Shown here: positions 8,197 to 16,866 of the stretch, piece after piece
Numbering within the stretch: position 1 is the stretch's first letter
Layout of the letters: every line of letters starts with the position of its first letter
Assembly: GCF_001297015.1 (NCBI RefSeq)
Contig: NZ_LIGE01000043.1
Location: 1 to 64,000 of the forward strand
DNA length: 64,000 nt
Direction of reading: 5' to 3'
Origin: Pseudomonas sp. RIT-PI-r
GTDB taxonomy: Bacteria > Pseudomonadota > Gammaproteobacteria > Pseudomonadales > Pseudomonadaceae
Position numbers and translations under genes: made by a program
Notes under the pieces: model-generated
What the model was told of the DNA's origin: nothing
Database searches by the model: none
The model's input: only the letters and a program-made list of their open reading frames with translations

Positions 8197-9116
8197 AGGC
8201 CGAACAACTCCCGCACGAAACTCAAGCCTTCCAGCGACCCCACCAGCAGCACGCCTGCAGACAGCACCCACTCATGACCTGGTGCTTCGCCCTCGAGCAG
8301 CGATCGGCGCAGCTCGTTGACATCACCAGGACCGATCAGGCGCGCGCGCATGCTGGTATCAGCGGATCCGCCGGCCAGCAAAGCCTTGAGGTCGTTCAGT
8401 TGCTGATCGCGGCCCTGCTGCTGAGCGGCCTTGCGCATGGCCAGCGCGGCCAGATCGCCCATCGGCGAGCTATCGGCCGCGTAGCTCTCCAGCACCGCCA
8501 GTTGGCCGGACATCGATTGCTTCGCGGCCTTGACCAACGTGCAGCGCTCGAGCGGCAGCGATTGCCAACGCGGCAATGGGCCAGAACTCGGGATCTCCCA
8601 CTTGTCCGTCTCCAGCGTCGAAAGGTGTCCGGCACGACGCTCGGTGCGCACCAGCTCAGGAATCGGCAGCAACGCGTTGAAGCGCGACAGGGTGCTGGCG
8701 AGCTGGTCGTAGTTGGTGCCCAGGAACAACACTGACAGCGCGTACTGCGGCCCAGTCGGGCGTCCGGTGTCGGTGCCATCGATCAGTTTGCTCGCCAGTT
8801 GCCGCAGTAGATTCGGCGCCGACAGAAAACGTTGATTGCCTCGTCCCTGGCCAATGCCGCTCTGGAACGGCGTCACCACCAGGCACGCCGGCGCCTCGCC
8901 CATCTGCCCCGCCATCGCGGCACGGCCGGCGGCGATCGCATCTTTTGCGGCGTCACCGACCGGCCCCGGGTTGGTACTGGTCAAACCGTCAAGGCTCGCC
9001 AAGCGTAACGCGGTGCTGGCCAGCTCACCGCCAGCCAGATCCTTGGCCGCGCCCAATCCATCCATCCATTGCGTGGCCTGCTCTGGCCAGCGCATGGTCA
9101 CCGGTGCCCAGTTCAT
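8193..9116 (-). CDS. Phage tail-region protein of unknown function
   Basis: The product is 307 aa and alanine/leucine-rich, with mixed helical segments. The end (EGEAPGHEWVLSAGVLLVGSLEGLSFVRELFGL) is hydrophobic. It overlaps the fibre-assembly gene upstream and the next baseplate gene downstream by 4 bp each, so it belongs to the late tail operon. I do not recognise a domain. Its place between fibre assembly and hub genes suggests a role in baseplate or fibre assembly. Confidence 0.6.
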   Translation of the reverse strand: MNWAPVTMRWPEQATQWMDGLGAAKDLAGGELASTALRLASLDGLTSTNPGPVGDAAKDAIAAGRAAMAGQMGEAPACLVVTPFQSGIGQGRGNQRFLSAPNLLRQLASKLIDGTDTGRPTGPQYALSVLFLGTNYDQLASTLSRFNALLPIPELVRTERRAGHLSTLETDKWEIPSSGPLPRWQSLPLERCTLVKAAKQSMSGQLAVLESYAADSSPMGDLAALAMRKAAQQQGRDQQLNDLKALLAGGSADTSMRARLIGPGDVNELRRSLLEGEAPGHEWVLSAGVLLVGSLEGLSFVRELFGL

Positions 9117-9685
9117 GGCTGCACGCCCTCCCAGCTCACTGCCTCGAGGCCGGCCAGATCACCGGCCGCCAGCGCCTGATCCAGTTGCTGTTTCAGTTCG
9201 TTGGCCTTCTGCAGCAACTGCAGCTTGAACACGGTGAAGTCGTCACTGACCTGGCGTAGCTGCGCCCGGGTATGAACGCGAAAAGCTTTGGAACCCTGTT
9301 CGTCGCTGCACGGATACGCACTGTCGACGTCCAACAACACAACACCGGTCAGATTGAGCTGATCCTCCAGCTGGCTGCTGTAAACGTATCGAGCGCCCAA
9401 GGCAGCCGAGTCAAACCCCGAGGTGATTTCAAGTTCGCACGCCGTATTGATCGCGGCGAACAGCGCGGCATGACGCTCTACCAGGTGCGCGTCGGCATCG
9501 AGCTGCGGCGGGTCAATCAAGATAGGCAAACCGTCAAGATCATGGCCGCGCACTTTCTGCGGAGCAGGATTGGCGATCACTTGCAAATAGCGCTCGTCGC
9601 TAATTGGCTTTGCATCAGCGGGCATGGTGGTGTGAATAGACGACAGGTACGTGGTGCCGGTGCTTGCACTGTAAAAACGTTGCAT
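9113..9685 (-). CDS. Tail fibre assembly chaperone
   Basis: The product is 190 aa from 9685 (MQRFYSASTGTTYL); residues upstream in the open frame overlap the fibre gene and look non-coding. The N-terminus, with PISDERYLQVIANP followed by a long helical C-terminus, resembles fibre assembly proteins of the DUF4376 type. It lies 11 bp downstream of the tail fibre, where P2 places gene G. The role is to fold or attach the fibre before it joins the baseplate. Confidence 0.75.
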   Translation of the reverse strand: MQRFYSASTGTTYLSSIHTTMPADAKPISDERYLQVIANPAPQKVRGHDLDGLPILIDPPQLDADAHLVERHAALFAAINTACELEITSGFDSAALGARYVYSSQLEDQLNLTGVVLLDVDSAYPCSDEQGSKAFRVHTRAQLRQVSDDFTVFKLQLLQKANELKQQLDQALAAGDLAGLEAVSWEGVQP

Positions 9686-9696
9686 GGTGATGTTCC

Positions 9697-11169
9697 TCAG
9701 TGCCCGATCAAAAAGAAAATAACCCCGACGGTGGCCACGTTGCTGGCCACTTCGTTGTTGTTCATGTAGCCAATCCAATCAATGGCGTTATTTCCCAAGT
9801 ACGTGTAACTCGTGTCGACAGTGACGTAGCCACCCGAACCCGTTGCCAGATTGATTTTTGACGCCGCCAGGCAGGCATTTGGAAATGCCATTGGATACGG
9901 CGACCGGGAGTAACCAGAACCAAGGTTGTTGCTGTTCGAGGTGTACATCCATTGAATGATTGCGCCTCCGAGCCACGTCGGGAACACGATGTAGCCATTG
10001 GGTGCCAAGCTGATGGAAAAGCCCAGGCGCAGCTTTTTCGGGGTGATAAATGTCGTGTCATCAGTCCCCGCATTGGTTTGGGTCTGCGTGGCGACCTTGG
10101 CAATGCCCTTCACCGTTTCGGTGGCTTGCACCAACTTTCCCACCACGAAATCAATGGCGAATTTCACCGCTTTGGTGGTCGCCAGAATGACGCTGCTGTC
10201 CGTATCCGGATCGTCGCTTTTGGCATTGGGCAGATTCCCCAGCCCGACGTCCTCCTTGGTGGTCGATCGGGCACGTAGTTGTGCGTAGTCGCCGTTACGA
10301 GCGGCAAAGTGAGTCACCAATGGCCCGCCGATCGCCTCGACAGATCGGCGATCGATCACCGTATTGGAATTGGTCAGGTCCGCGAGCGCGACGCAGTAAT
10401 GACGCACACCGGCGCTGTCGGTGTAGTCGGGTTTATCAACGCCGAACACCACTTGCCAGCAGGCGACGACGTCGCTCAATTCGCGCTGCAGGGCGACGTC
10501 GAGCCAGGCCGTGGTGGGAAACGCCGGCGGCACAATCGGCAGTACGGCCGTGCGCTCCAGACGGATTCCTTCCACGTAAGCGGTGCCCGGTTTGACCTGG
10601 TACACGTTGCCGACCTTTTCCACCTGCAGCGAGCTGCCAAAGAAGCACGATCGCCCAAAGACGTCGCGGTTGCTCAGGCGCTCGCGCTCATCGATGCCGG
10701 CCAGGCGCACGGTAAAGTCGTGCTGCCAGGTGGTGGCATCGATGGTGATGCCGGTCAGCGCCTGGGCGCCGTCGAAGGCCACCAGGAAGTTGCGCGTGAG
10801 GTTGTTGCCGACCTGCAACGGCGGGATGTTACGGCGCTTGATCTGCAGCGGTACGTAGGCCACGGCAAATAGCACACCCTCGGCCGTCTCCAGGCCGATC
10901 CAGTTGAAATCCCAGTCGCCAATGTCAGAGCCGATCTGCGAGCTGTATACGACCTGGTTGGGATTCACATAGCCGGCGTTGTCGTCCGGGATGTCGTAGA
11001 CGTGGACGATTTGCCCGGCAGCAGGTTTGGGTGCTGCGCGATCGACCGGACCATTAGGGTCAAGCCCTGGAACGTTGGCAAAGATGAATCGCGACACATC
11101 AAGGCCCAGCTGGGCGGCGTGTTTCTGCGCAATCAGGCTTTCGCCCGCAAGGGTAATGCTGGCTCCCAT
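9697..11169 (-). CDS. Tail fibre protein (gpH-like)
   Basis: The product is 490 aa. The N-terminus (MGASITLAGESLIAQKHAAQ) and residues to about 160 match the DUF3751-type phage tail collar/fibre N-domain that anchors to the baseplate. The last 90 residues (NGYIVFPTWLGG ... ANVATVGVIFFLIGH) look like a gp53-type C-terminal receptor-binding fold. The middle holds a coil (TTKEDVGLGNLPNAKS) typical of fibres. It follows tail protein I directly and precedes its chaperone, the standard I-H-G order of P2-type tails. The C-terminal domain would set host range. Confidence 0.88.
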   Translation of the reverse strand: MGASITLAGESLIAQKHAAQLGLDVSRFIFANVPGLDPNGPVDRAAPKPAAGQIVHVYDIPDDNAGYVNPNQVVYSSQIGSDIGDWDFNWIGLETAEGVLFAVAYVPLQIKRRNIPPLQVGNNLTRNFLVAFDGAQALTGITIDATTWQHDFTVRLAGIDERERLSNRDVFGRSCFFGSSLQVEKVGNVYQVKPGTAYVEGIRLERTAVLPIVPPAFPTTAWLDVALQRELSDVVACWQVVFGVDKPDYTDSAGVRHYCVALADLTNSNTVIDRRSVEAIGGPLVTHFAARNGDYAQLRARSTTKEDVGLGNLPNAKSDDPDTDSSVILATTKAVKFAIDFVVGKLVQATETVKGIAKVATQTQTNAGTDDTTFITPKKLRLGFSISLAPNGYIVFPTWLGGAIIQWMYTSNSNNLGSGYSRSPYPMAFPNACLAASKINLATGSGGYVTVDTSYTYLGNNAIDWIGYMNNNEVASNVATVGVIFFLIGH

Positions 11170-11177
11170 GAGGGCTC

Positions 11178-11702
11178 CTAAAGGCTTGCAACCAGCGTTT
11201 GCTGGTCGTCGTTGAAGTCGACCACGGCGATGCGGAACGGCACCGGGGTAATGGTCACGAAGTCATAACGGCGGCACGTGCGCCCGTACTGTTGAATCAG
11301 TACACGCAGCAGCTCGGGGTTTTGCGACAGTTGGGTGTCAGAGAAACGCAGCAGCACCACGTCCCAATCTCGATCGGGCATACGCTCCTCGATCTCGACG
11401 TAACCGACACCGAGGCGCTGCAGGATGCGTTTCATGCCGGCGGTGCTGCCGGCGTCCACCGCGTTGATAAAGGCGTACTTCACGCGCAGGCGATAAAGCG
11501 CCTCGGGCTCACCCTTGAAGCGGGTGATATCGCGCTGCCAGGCCAGCAGATCGAGCACGGTCAGGTGGCAGTTGTCTGCATCCATCTGCAGGAGGGGCCA
11601 GCGTAGCCAGCCCTCGACCTTTTCCCACCAGCCCTGGGCAGCGTCCTTGAGCTTGGTCAGCTCGGTACCGGCCAACCAGAATTTCAGATCGAGCTTAATC
11701 AT
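11178..11702 (-). CDS. Phage tail protein I
   Basis: The product is 174 aa and overlaps the end of the baseplate J gene by 8 bp. Order J-I-fibre and a size near the P2 gpI length (about 176 aa) support the call, as does the pattern LDLLAWQRDITRF...LRVKYAF typical of P2-I family proteins. It is a baseplate wedge component that helps to dock the fibres. Confidence 0.85.
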   Translation of the reverse strand: MIKLDLKFWLAGTELTKLKDAAQGWWEKVEGWLRWPLLQMDADNCHLTVLDLLAWQRDITRFKGEPEALYRLRVKYAFINAVDAGSTAGMKRILQRLGVGYVEIEERMPDRDWDVVLLRFSDTQLSQNPELLRVLIQQYGRTCRRYDFVTITPVPFRIAVVDFNDDQQTLVASL

Positions 11703-12870
11703 TGCTCAGCACCTGCAGGCTCTGAATCCGGGGAATGTTCAGTTCCGAGAGGATGTCGTCGTTGTCGAAGTGCAGCGACTCGATGCCGGGAAACTGCTGG
11801 TGCAGCTCTTCACCCAAGCGGCTGAAAGAAAAGCGTGACTGTGGATAAGTCAGCGTCGGCTGGTAGTCGCCCGACGTGCTCTCACGGAAGGCTGCACGGA
11901 TGAACAAGGCGGTTTCGTCCTGCAGGTTTTGACGCTGTGCAGCGGTCAACGTCGAGCGCGGCCAGAGTGTCACGCGCAGGTCGTGCTGGGTTTCGGGCAT
12001 GACCATCACCAGCAGGTCGTCGCCGTGACCATGGTTGCCCAGGTCGCGGATATGGGCGTTGATTTGCGCCAGGTACGTTGCCGCCGGCACGTCAGCATCG
12101 AACAACACAAAGGCATTGGCACTGCCGGGTCCACGCGGGGCGCCGTGTTCGAAATACACGCCGTCCGGACGCACGCCCGGGAAGGCGGAAATCATCGCCC
12201 GATACACCGCGTCGGTGTGCCACTGGTTGACTGCCGAGAATTGGTTGCGCACCCGCAGGCGCAGTTCGTCGTTGGGCTCCCGATCGGCCCCAGGCGTGGT
12301 CAACCAGCCGTCCGCGTTGACGACCTGGGCAATGCCGGGAATCGGTACCGGCAACACGGCGTAGTAGCCAGGCGCCAAGTTAAAGCCACTGCCGACGTCG
12401 ACCGCTTCAACCGGTACCAGCGACTGCATCACGCCATCGGTAAAGGTGCCGATCGCTGTGGTCACCAGCTGATACACATGCCCATTGATTGCGGCCGACT
12501 GCACGACCGTGCCCTTTGCGACCTCGAGGGCGCCGCCGGGGGCCACGCGGGTGAACAGCAGAAAACCGGTGGCCTTGGTTGCGCCCTTGCGCTCAACGTT
12601 CACGCCCCAGGCCAGCATGTCGAGCCAGGCATCCACGGCGGTTTTGACGCAGAAATTCGGCAGGACGGTACCGATCAAGGAGTCCAGAATCCACATCACC
12701 GGCTTGGTCACCAACGCGGCGCCCCCCCGCCAGAACGGCGACCAGGGGCTGGTGTTGCTCAGTTTGCTGCCCCGGGCGGTCACTTCCGCTTCCCACCCCT
12801 GGCGCAGGCCGGCCTCAGTGGTCGGAATGCCGGCATCGGACAGGGCCTGTTTGAAATCCACGTCACTCAC
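11695..12870 (-). CDS. Baseplate J/gp47-like wedge protein
   Basis: The product is 391 aa. It has the family layout: a helical N-terminus, a conserved middle (GATKATGFLLFTRVAPGG, ATVVQSAAI-like beta segments) and the ADREPNDELRLRVRNQF stretch that marks Baseplate_J proteins. The start overlaps the DUF2590 gene stop by 4 bp. It forms part of the wedge ring around the hub. Confidence 0.88.
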   Translation of the reverse strand: MSDVDFKQALSDAGIPTTEAGLRQGWEAEVTARGSKLSNTSPWSPFWRGGAALVTKPVMWILDSLIGTVLPNFCVKTAVDAWLDMLAWGVNVERKGATKATGFLLFTRVAPGGALEVAKGTVVQSAAINGHVYQLVTTAIGTFTDGVMQSLVPVEAVDVGSGFNLAPGYYAVLPVPIPGIAQVVNADGWLTTPGADREPNDELRLRVRNQFSAVNQWHTDAVYRAMISAFPGVRPDGVYFEHGAPRGPGSANAFVLFDADVPAATYLAQINAHIRDLGNHGHGDDLLVMVMPETQHDLRVTLWPRSTLTAAQRQNLQDETALFIRAAFRESTSGDYQPTLTYPQSRFSFSRLGEELHQQFPGIESLHFDNDDILSELNIPRIQSLQVLSND

Positions 12871-13184
12871 AACGTCACCTCGATACTGCCGAATTTCAGG
12901 GTTGTGGCCGTCACCAGGAACTGCCCAGGCTCAAGCTGGGTAATCAGTGCCGTACCCGGTACGAGGCGTTCGTCCGCCTCGACCAGCAGCTCCAGTTGCT
13001 GAATGCAGTCGCGCTGTTTCAGGCGGTTGCGCTCGGCCACCAGCGTCACCAGCAGGCCGCTGTCGCGGATCATGTGGGCGATGTCTTGGGCGATGCTGGC
13101 TCGGTCATCGATCAGCTCGGGCTGGCGGGACGGATCGAGCACCAGGTCGTTGTTGTGGATCAGCAGGTCGATGTATTCGCTCAT
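12867..13184 (-). CDS. DUF2590 baseplate protein (gp25/gpW-like)
   Basis: The product is 105 aa. The N-terminus (MSEYIDLLIHNNDLVLDPS) and the segment DRASIAQDIAHMIRDSGLL match the DUF2590 family of HP1/K139-like phages, the counterpart of the gp25 lysozyme-like wedge protein of P2 gpW. Both ends overlap neighbours by 4 bp. Its presence with DUF2586 and DUF2597 proteins marks the HP1-type tail. Confidence 0.8.
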   Translation of the reverse strand: MSEYIDLLIHNNDLVLDPSRQPELIDDRASIAQDIAHMIRDSGLLVTLVAERNRLKQRDCIQQLELLVEADERLVPGTALITQLEPGQFLVTATTLKFGSIEVTL

Positions 13185-15166
13185 CCCGGTACCGCCATGT
13201 TCACCATGTTTTCCATCTCCAGCTGAGTCATAGGCTTGCTGTTGTGGATCTCGACTTTCTCCACGTGCATGCCTTTGTTCTGGCTGCTGTTGTTGTTCTG
13301 AATGCTGGTCAGCAGGCCACCCGGCGGCACTACGTTAGGTCGCGCTGGCGACAAGCTTGGAATGGCTGCGTTGATTGTCTGCTGGGCTTTTTGCGCAGCT
13401 GCAGAGGCATCCACGTTGTTGACGCCAATGTCGGTACCGGGCACTTCAGGCATGGCGCCGAACTTGGTCTTGATGTCGACGCCGGGGATCTTGTTCAGCA
13501 TCTCGATCAGGCTGTTGATCGACTTGTGAAAGATCGCGACGATGCCGTCCCAAGCGGCCTTGGCCATGCCACTCCAGCCGCCCATGGACGTGAACCAGTC
13601 AGAGAGTGCTTGGAGCTGCGCGCTGACCCACTGGAACGCCTCGGTGTTCATCAGCGCGGACGTCCAGTCATCCCAGTAGTAAATGGCGACGGCGACCAAC
13701 GCGATCAGAGCGGCGATCCCCATCACGACTACGCCGATAGGGTTGGCCGTCAGAGCAACGTTGACCAGCCATATCGCGCCCTGCCACAGCAGCATGGCGG
13801 CGCGAATGATCCCCATCGTGGTGTAGAGAATCGTCAGGCCCGCGACATACAGCGCGATCACCGCCACCTGCAGCACGAAGCCGGCCACGGCACGCAGATT
13901 AAGCAGCTGCACCACTTTCCAGACCGTCACCATGGCCATCCACGCCATCCGGCCGGCACCGACGGCAAACGTCAGCAGGGACATGGCGGCGATGAGCGCC
14001 AGGATCGTCAACGAGACGATGCCGATCACCCGCGTGATGTTGGGGAACATCTGAGTCCAGCGGGTCATGGTGCCGGCAATGCCGGACAGCTTGGCCATCA
14101 GCGGCGTCAGGATGGGGATCAGTGCCTGGCCGAAGGCGATGCGTAGCGCTTCGACCGCTGCAGCAAATTGTTGCCACGGGTCGACCATGGCTTTGGCCAT
14201 GTTCTCGGCGTCCTCGAGGCCGCGCACCTTGCCCAACTTATCCATGCCGTTGCGCAGCCTATCGGTGTCCTTGGCCAGGGACGTGATCACCTGCGCACCC
14301 TCCCCGCCGAACGCCTCCATCAGTTTGGTGTTGGCCGACGCGCTGGTCAGGTCGCCCAATTTGCCCTGCAGCTTTTCCATGATCTGCAGCATGGGCAACG
14401 CCTTGCCGTTGGAGTCCGTGAACTTCATCCCCATCTTTTCGGAGGCGGCGCCCAGGTTCTCGAAGAACGCCTTGTAACGGCCGCCGGCATCGCCGCCTTC
14501 CATGGTGCTGCTCAGCGAGCCGATCACCGCAAACTGCTCGGCGATGTCCACGCCGGCGGCGGTAGCGATCGAGCCCACCTCCTTGAACGCGTCCTTGAGT
14601 TGGGCGCCGTCGGTTCTGAACAGTTGAACCGCGAGGGCCGTCTGCCCGCCCAGCTTTTCAACCCATTCGCCCTTGCCCATGGCGTCCGCCTGGCCCTTGA
14701 ACAGGTTGTACATGGTGCCCACATAGGCGCCCATCGTTTCGGCGTCGGACTTGGTGGCCTTGGCCAACAGGTTGCTGGTGTTGGTGAAGGTGGCTAACTG
14801 GTTGCCGGTCAGGCCCTTGATAGCGCCCTCAATGGTGTACGCCGAGGCGACGAAATCCCGGGCGTTCTCGCCATAGGCCACCGAGAACTCCAGAGATTTT
14901 TGATTCAGCGCCGTGAGCGCGTCCTCGGCCACGCCCAAGGATTTGACCTCACCCAGGGCGCGGTTCATTTCCAGCGCAGGCTGCAGCGATTCATTGATAC
15001 CGACGAAAGCGCCCGTGACACCGGCCAAGCCCATGCCCATCGTTTTGATGTTCTTTTCGCTTTGCTCGGCAAGGTCGGAAAAACCCGTTTTCACCTTGCC
15101 CAACGGTGCAGTGACCTTGTCGGTCAGGGCCAGGATGAAGTCCAGGCGGGCGCTACGGTCGGCCAT
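13181..15166 (-). CDS. Tail tape measure protein
   Basis: The product is 661 aa. Residues about 70-350 resemble the TP901-type tape-measure core (GENARDFVASAYTIEGAIKGL, TTMEGGDAGGRYKAFF-like segments). A hydrophobic block of several transmembrane-like helices follows (about 370-510), then a polar C-terminus. It lies directly after the frameshifted tail chaperone gene, as in nearly all tailed phages. Length sets tail length and the hydrophobic part probably helps to form the DNA channel. Confidence 0.92.
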   Translation of the reverse strand: MADRSARLDFILALTDKVTAPLGKVKTGFSDLAEQSEKNIKTMGMGLAGVTGAFVGINESLQPALEMNRALGEVKSLGVAEDALTALNQKSLEFSVAYGENARDFVASAYTIEGAIKGLTGNQLATFTNTSNLLAKATKSDAETMGAYVGTMYNLFKGQADAMGKGEWVEKLGGQTALAVQLFRTDGAQLKDAFKEVGSIATAAGVDIAEQFAVIGSLSSTMEGGDAGGRYKAFFENLGAASEKMGMKFTDSNGKALPMLQIMEKLQGKLGDLTSASANTKLMEAFGGEGAQVITSLAKDTDRLRNGMDKLGKVRGLEDAENMAKAMVDPWQQFAAAVEALRIAFGQALIPILTPLMAKLSGIAGTMTRWTQMFPNITRVIGIVSLTILALIAAMSLLTFAVGAGRMAWMAMVTVWKVVQLLNLRAVAGFVLQVAVIALYVAGLTILYTTMGIIRAAMLLWQGAIWLVNVALTANPIGVVVMGIAALIALVAVAIYYWDDWTSALMNTEAFQWVSAQLQALSDWFTSMGGWSGMAKAAWDGIVAIFHKSINSLIEMLNKIPGVDIKTKFGAMPEVPGTDIGVNNVDASAAAQKAQQTINAAIPSLSPARPNVVPPGGLLTSIQNNNSSQNKGMHVEKVEIHNSKPMTQLEMENMVNMAVPG

Positions 15167-15173
15167 GTGTGTC

Positions 15174-15637
15174 CTATCCGTTCAGCGCATGGGCAATGCC
15201 GTTGGCTACGGCAAATTCCATGCGCTTCCAGTGTTCGTCTTCCAGCCACTTGGCCGTGCCCATGTTCTCAATGGTGGGCTCGGCGCCAGGCAGCCAACGG
15301 TTGGTCAGGGCCATCAACTGGCCCAGCCCGTCCTCGGTCAGGCGGTCAGCGTGCTCAAGGGCTTTTTTACGATGATCCCGATGTCAGGGGCGTACTCCTC
15401 GAGCAGCGCGCCGGCGATCTGCATGGTGTTCACCGGGTTAACCATCAGCTCGCGCAGATCGGCCTTCTGCGCCGGCAGCACGGTGGTGCTCAGCAAGTTG
15501 AAGGACGGCGCAACCTTGTTGTTGGCGGTCATGGCGTTGAAGTACTTGGTCACGTCCTGGGGCGTCAGGTTGAAGGCGAATTCTTTCTCGCCGATTTCCA
15601 GGGTGATTTCGCGGGATTGGATCTGGCTCATGTTCAT
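15174..15637 (-). CDS. Tail assembly chaperone E+E', product of -1 frameshift
   Basis: A slip at the heptamer A AAA AAG (codon 92) changes frame to GCC CTT GAG and reads 62 more codons, ending at TAG 15,174-15,176, 7 bp before the tape-measure start. The predicted fusion is 154 aa. The added part (ALEHADRLTEDG...) reads as a sensible, charged helical sequence. This is the classic two-product arrangement of tail chaperones such as P2 E/E' and lambda G/GT. The extension is too short to appear as its own gene and would be missed by standard annotation. Confidence 0.85.
15338..15637 (-). CDS. Tail assembly chaperone E (unshifted product)
   Basis: The product is 99 aa, from the same start as the frameshifted form, ending at TGA shortly after the slippery site. 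Beta-rich N-terminal segments (REITLEIGEKEFAFNLTP) followed by helices match the small tail assembly chaperones encoded before the tape measure. It should coat the tape measure during tail polymerisation together with the minor fused form. An alternative start two residues later (MSQIQ) is possible. Confidence 0.85.
   Translation of the reverse strand: MNMSQIQSREITLEIGEKEFAFNLTPQDVTKYFNAMTANNKVAPSFNLLSTTVLPAQKADLRELMVNPVNTMQIAGALLEEYAPDIGIIVKKPLSTLTA
15362..15368 (-). promoter_or_regulatory. -1 ribosomal frameshift slippery site AAAAAAG
   Basis: On the minus strand the zero-frame codons are GTA AAA AAG CCC, so A AAA AAG fits the X-XXY-YYZ rule and is a known efficient heptamer. The zero frame ends 8 codons later, while the -1 frame is open for 62 codons up to the tape-measure gene. 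No stimulatory structure was assessed. Confidence 0.82.
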
Positions 15638-15674
15638 GTCCGTGTTGGTGGTTGGATTAAAGGGGTGATTCGGG

Positions 15675-16130
15675 TCAGCGCAGGCACACCTGGCTGACGT
15701 AGTCCTGCAGGCCCAGGATCATTTGCTTGCTGAGGGCAAGCTGATCTCTGAGGGTGAAATAATCCGGTCGAGCGTCTGCTGCGAGTTCGGCGGTACCTGC
15801 ATCAGCCACGCCGCCGGCGCCGGTGGCGTTTGACGGGGTGCTGCTGCAGGTAGCTTTGACGCGCAGCCGCCGACGACCATCGGCAACGTCAAGGCGCAAA
15901 GCATCGATTTCAGTGCGTGCATCGTTCAGTTCCTGGGTTCGGTTACGGTCGATCGCGTCTCGGGCGGCGATCATTTCGCCGCTGATTCGGGCCGCTTCAC
16001 GCAGGCCGCTGGCTTCGTACTGGGCTGCATCACGGTCTGCCCGGGCGGTGTCGCGCTGCCCTTGCAGGATGTCGAATCCGATGTAGGCCAGCAGGCACAC
16101 CAACAGCGGAAACAGGATCTCGCGCAGCAT
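15675..16130 (-). CDS. Rz-like i-spanin
   Basis: The product is 151 aa from ATG 16,130, which overlaps the endolysin stop (TGATG). One N-terminal membrane anchor (LREILFPLLVCLLAYIGFDIL) is followed by a long charged helical periplasmic region (QRDTARADRDAAQYEASGLREAA), as in inner-membrane spanins. A second gene, Rz1, is embedded in another frame. With Rz1 it fuses inner and outer membranes in the last step of lysis. Confidence 0.85.
   Translation of the reverse strand: MLREILFPLLVCLLAYIGFDILQGQRDTARADRDAAQYEASGLREAARISGEMIAARDAIDRNRTQELNDARTEIDALRLDVADGRRRLRVKATCSSTPSNATGAGGVADAGTAELAADARPDYFTLRDQLALSKQMILGLQDYVSQVCLR
15719..15922 (-). CDS. Embedded Rz1-like outer-membrane lipoprotein (o-spanin)
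   Basis: The product is 67 aa and lies entirely within the Rz gene in a different frame. It has a lipoprotein signal (MHALKSMLCALTLPMVVGGC) with the acylated Cys at residue 20, followed by a short proline-rich mature part (AAAPRQTPPAPAAWLMQVPP), the hallmarks of Rz1. AGGAA lies 7 nt before its ATG. It should interact with the Rz C-terminus across the periplasm. Being fully overlapped, it is easily discarded as a shadow frame. Confidence 0.85.
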   Translation of the reverse strand: MHALKSMLCALTLPMVVGGCASKLPAAAPRQTPPAPAAWLMQVPPNSQQTLDRIISPSEISLPSASK

Positions 16131-16663
16131 CACAAACCCTCCGCGCACATGGCCGCTTCAGCTCGCCGGCGAGCGTGCAGCCCAGGCACGAACTGCTTGC
16201 GGCCGTGGGCATCGGTAACCGACGACCACACCGGTGTTTTGCCATCCGGCGCCCAGGCGAGCGCCTTGCAGCCTTCGGCAATGCGGCCGGCATTGATCAG
16301 GCCGACGGCTCGACTGGCGCAGGTGCTGGGCACACCGAAGTTGTGGCCGTGGCTGCTCAGGGCGTCGAAAGTCTTCTGCCCGGTCGCTGGGTTGCTCAGG
16401 CAGTCAGCCAGAGCCAACTGGCCTTTCTCGATCACCAGCTGCTCCACCTCGGCACAGCGTGCCGGCGACCAGTAGTCACCGACGATTAGCGGATACGGAC
16501 TGGTGTAACGGGTGATGCCCTTGCACACCGTAGGCAGGCCACGGGCAAACTTATCGGCGTACACCACGTTCTGGCCGTTGCCTTCCCACTTGCCCAGGAA
16601 CGCGAGCAAAGGCGCGCTGGCCAGCACAATGGCGCCGGCGGCGATCTTGGTGCGCAGGCTCAA
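16130..16663 (-). CDS. SAR-type endolysin (GH24 lysozyme)
   Basis: The product is 177 aa. The only start that fits is TTG at 16,663 (TTGAGCCTG), overlapping the holin stop as TTGA. The weakly hydrophobic N-terminus (IAAGAIVLASAPLLAFLGKW) is a signal-anchor-release segment as in P21 R-type endolysins. The catalytic Glu is in WEGNG, followed by YADKFARGLPTVCKGIT, which matches the E-x8-D/T layout of family 24. It would be exported by Sec, held inactive at the membrane, and released when the holin collapses the proton-motive force. Confidence 0.88.
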   Translation of the reverse strand: MSLRTKIAAGAIVLASAPLLAFLGKWEGNGQNVVYADKFARGLPTVCKGITRYTSPYPLIVGDYWSPARCAEVEQLVIEKGQLALADCLSNPATGQKTFDALSSHGHNFGVPSTCASRAVGLINAGRIAEGCKALAWAPDGKTPVWSSVTDAHGRKQFVPGLHARRRAEAAMCAEGL

Positions 16664-16866
16664 GACTTGCCCTTCCAATCCAGCAGCATCTGGCGATACT
16701 TGGGAATCAGCAGAAGGATCTGCAGCACCATGTAGAGCGCGGTCAGCATGTACGCGACCGCCGACCAATCGACTGCGCCCGTCACGCCTGTAGCGGCCAC
16801 GCCGATTGCGGGCGACGCCTTGGCCAAGGCAACGGCGGTGTCCTGGGCGACCTGATTCGCGCTCAT
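16660..16866 (-). CDS. Holin
   Basis: The product is 68 aa with two hydrophobic stretches, about 11-29 (weak; AVALAKASPAIGVAATGV) and 34-56 (AVAYMLTALYMVLQILLLIP), and a charged end (KYRQMLLDWKGKS). Size and topology fit class II holins. It overlaps the TraR-like gene upstream and the endolysin downstream by 4 bp each, so holin and lysozyme are coupled. A pinholin is likely because the partner is a SAR endolysin. Confidence 0.82.
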   Translation of the reverse strand: MSANQVAQDTAVALAKASPAIGVAATGVTGAVDWSAVAYMLTALYMVLQILLLIPKYRQMLLDWKGKS

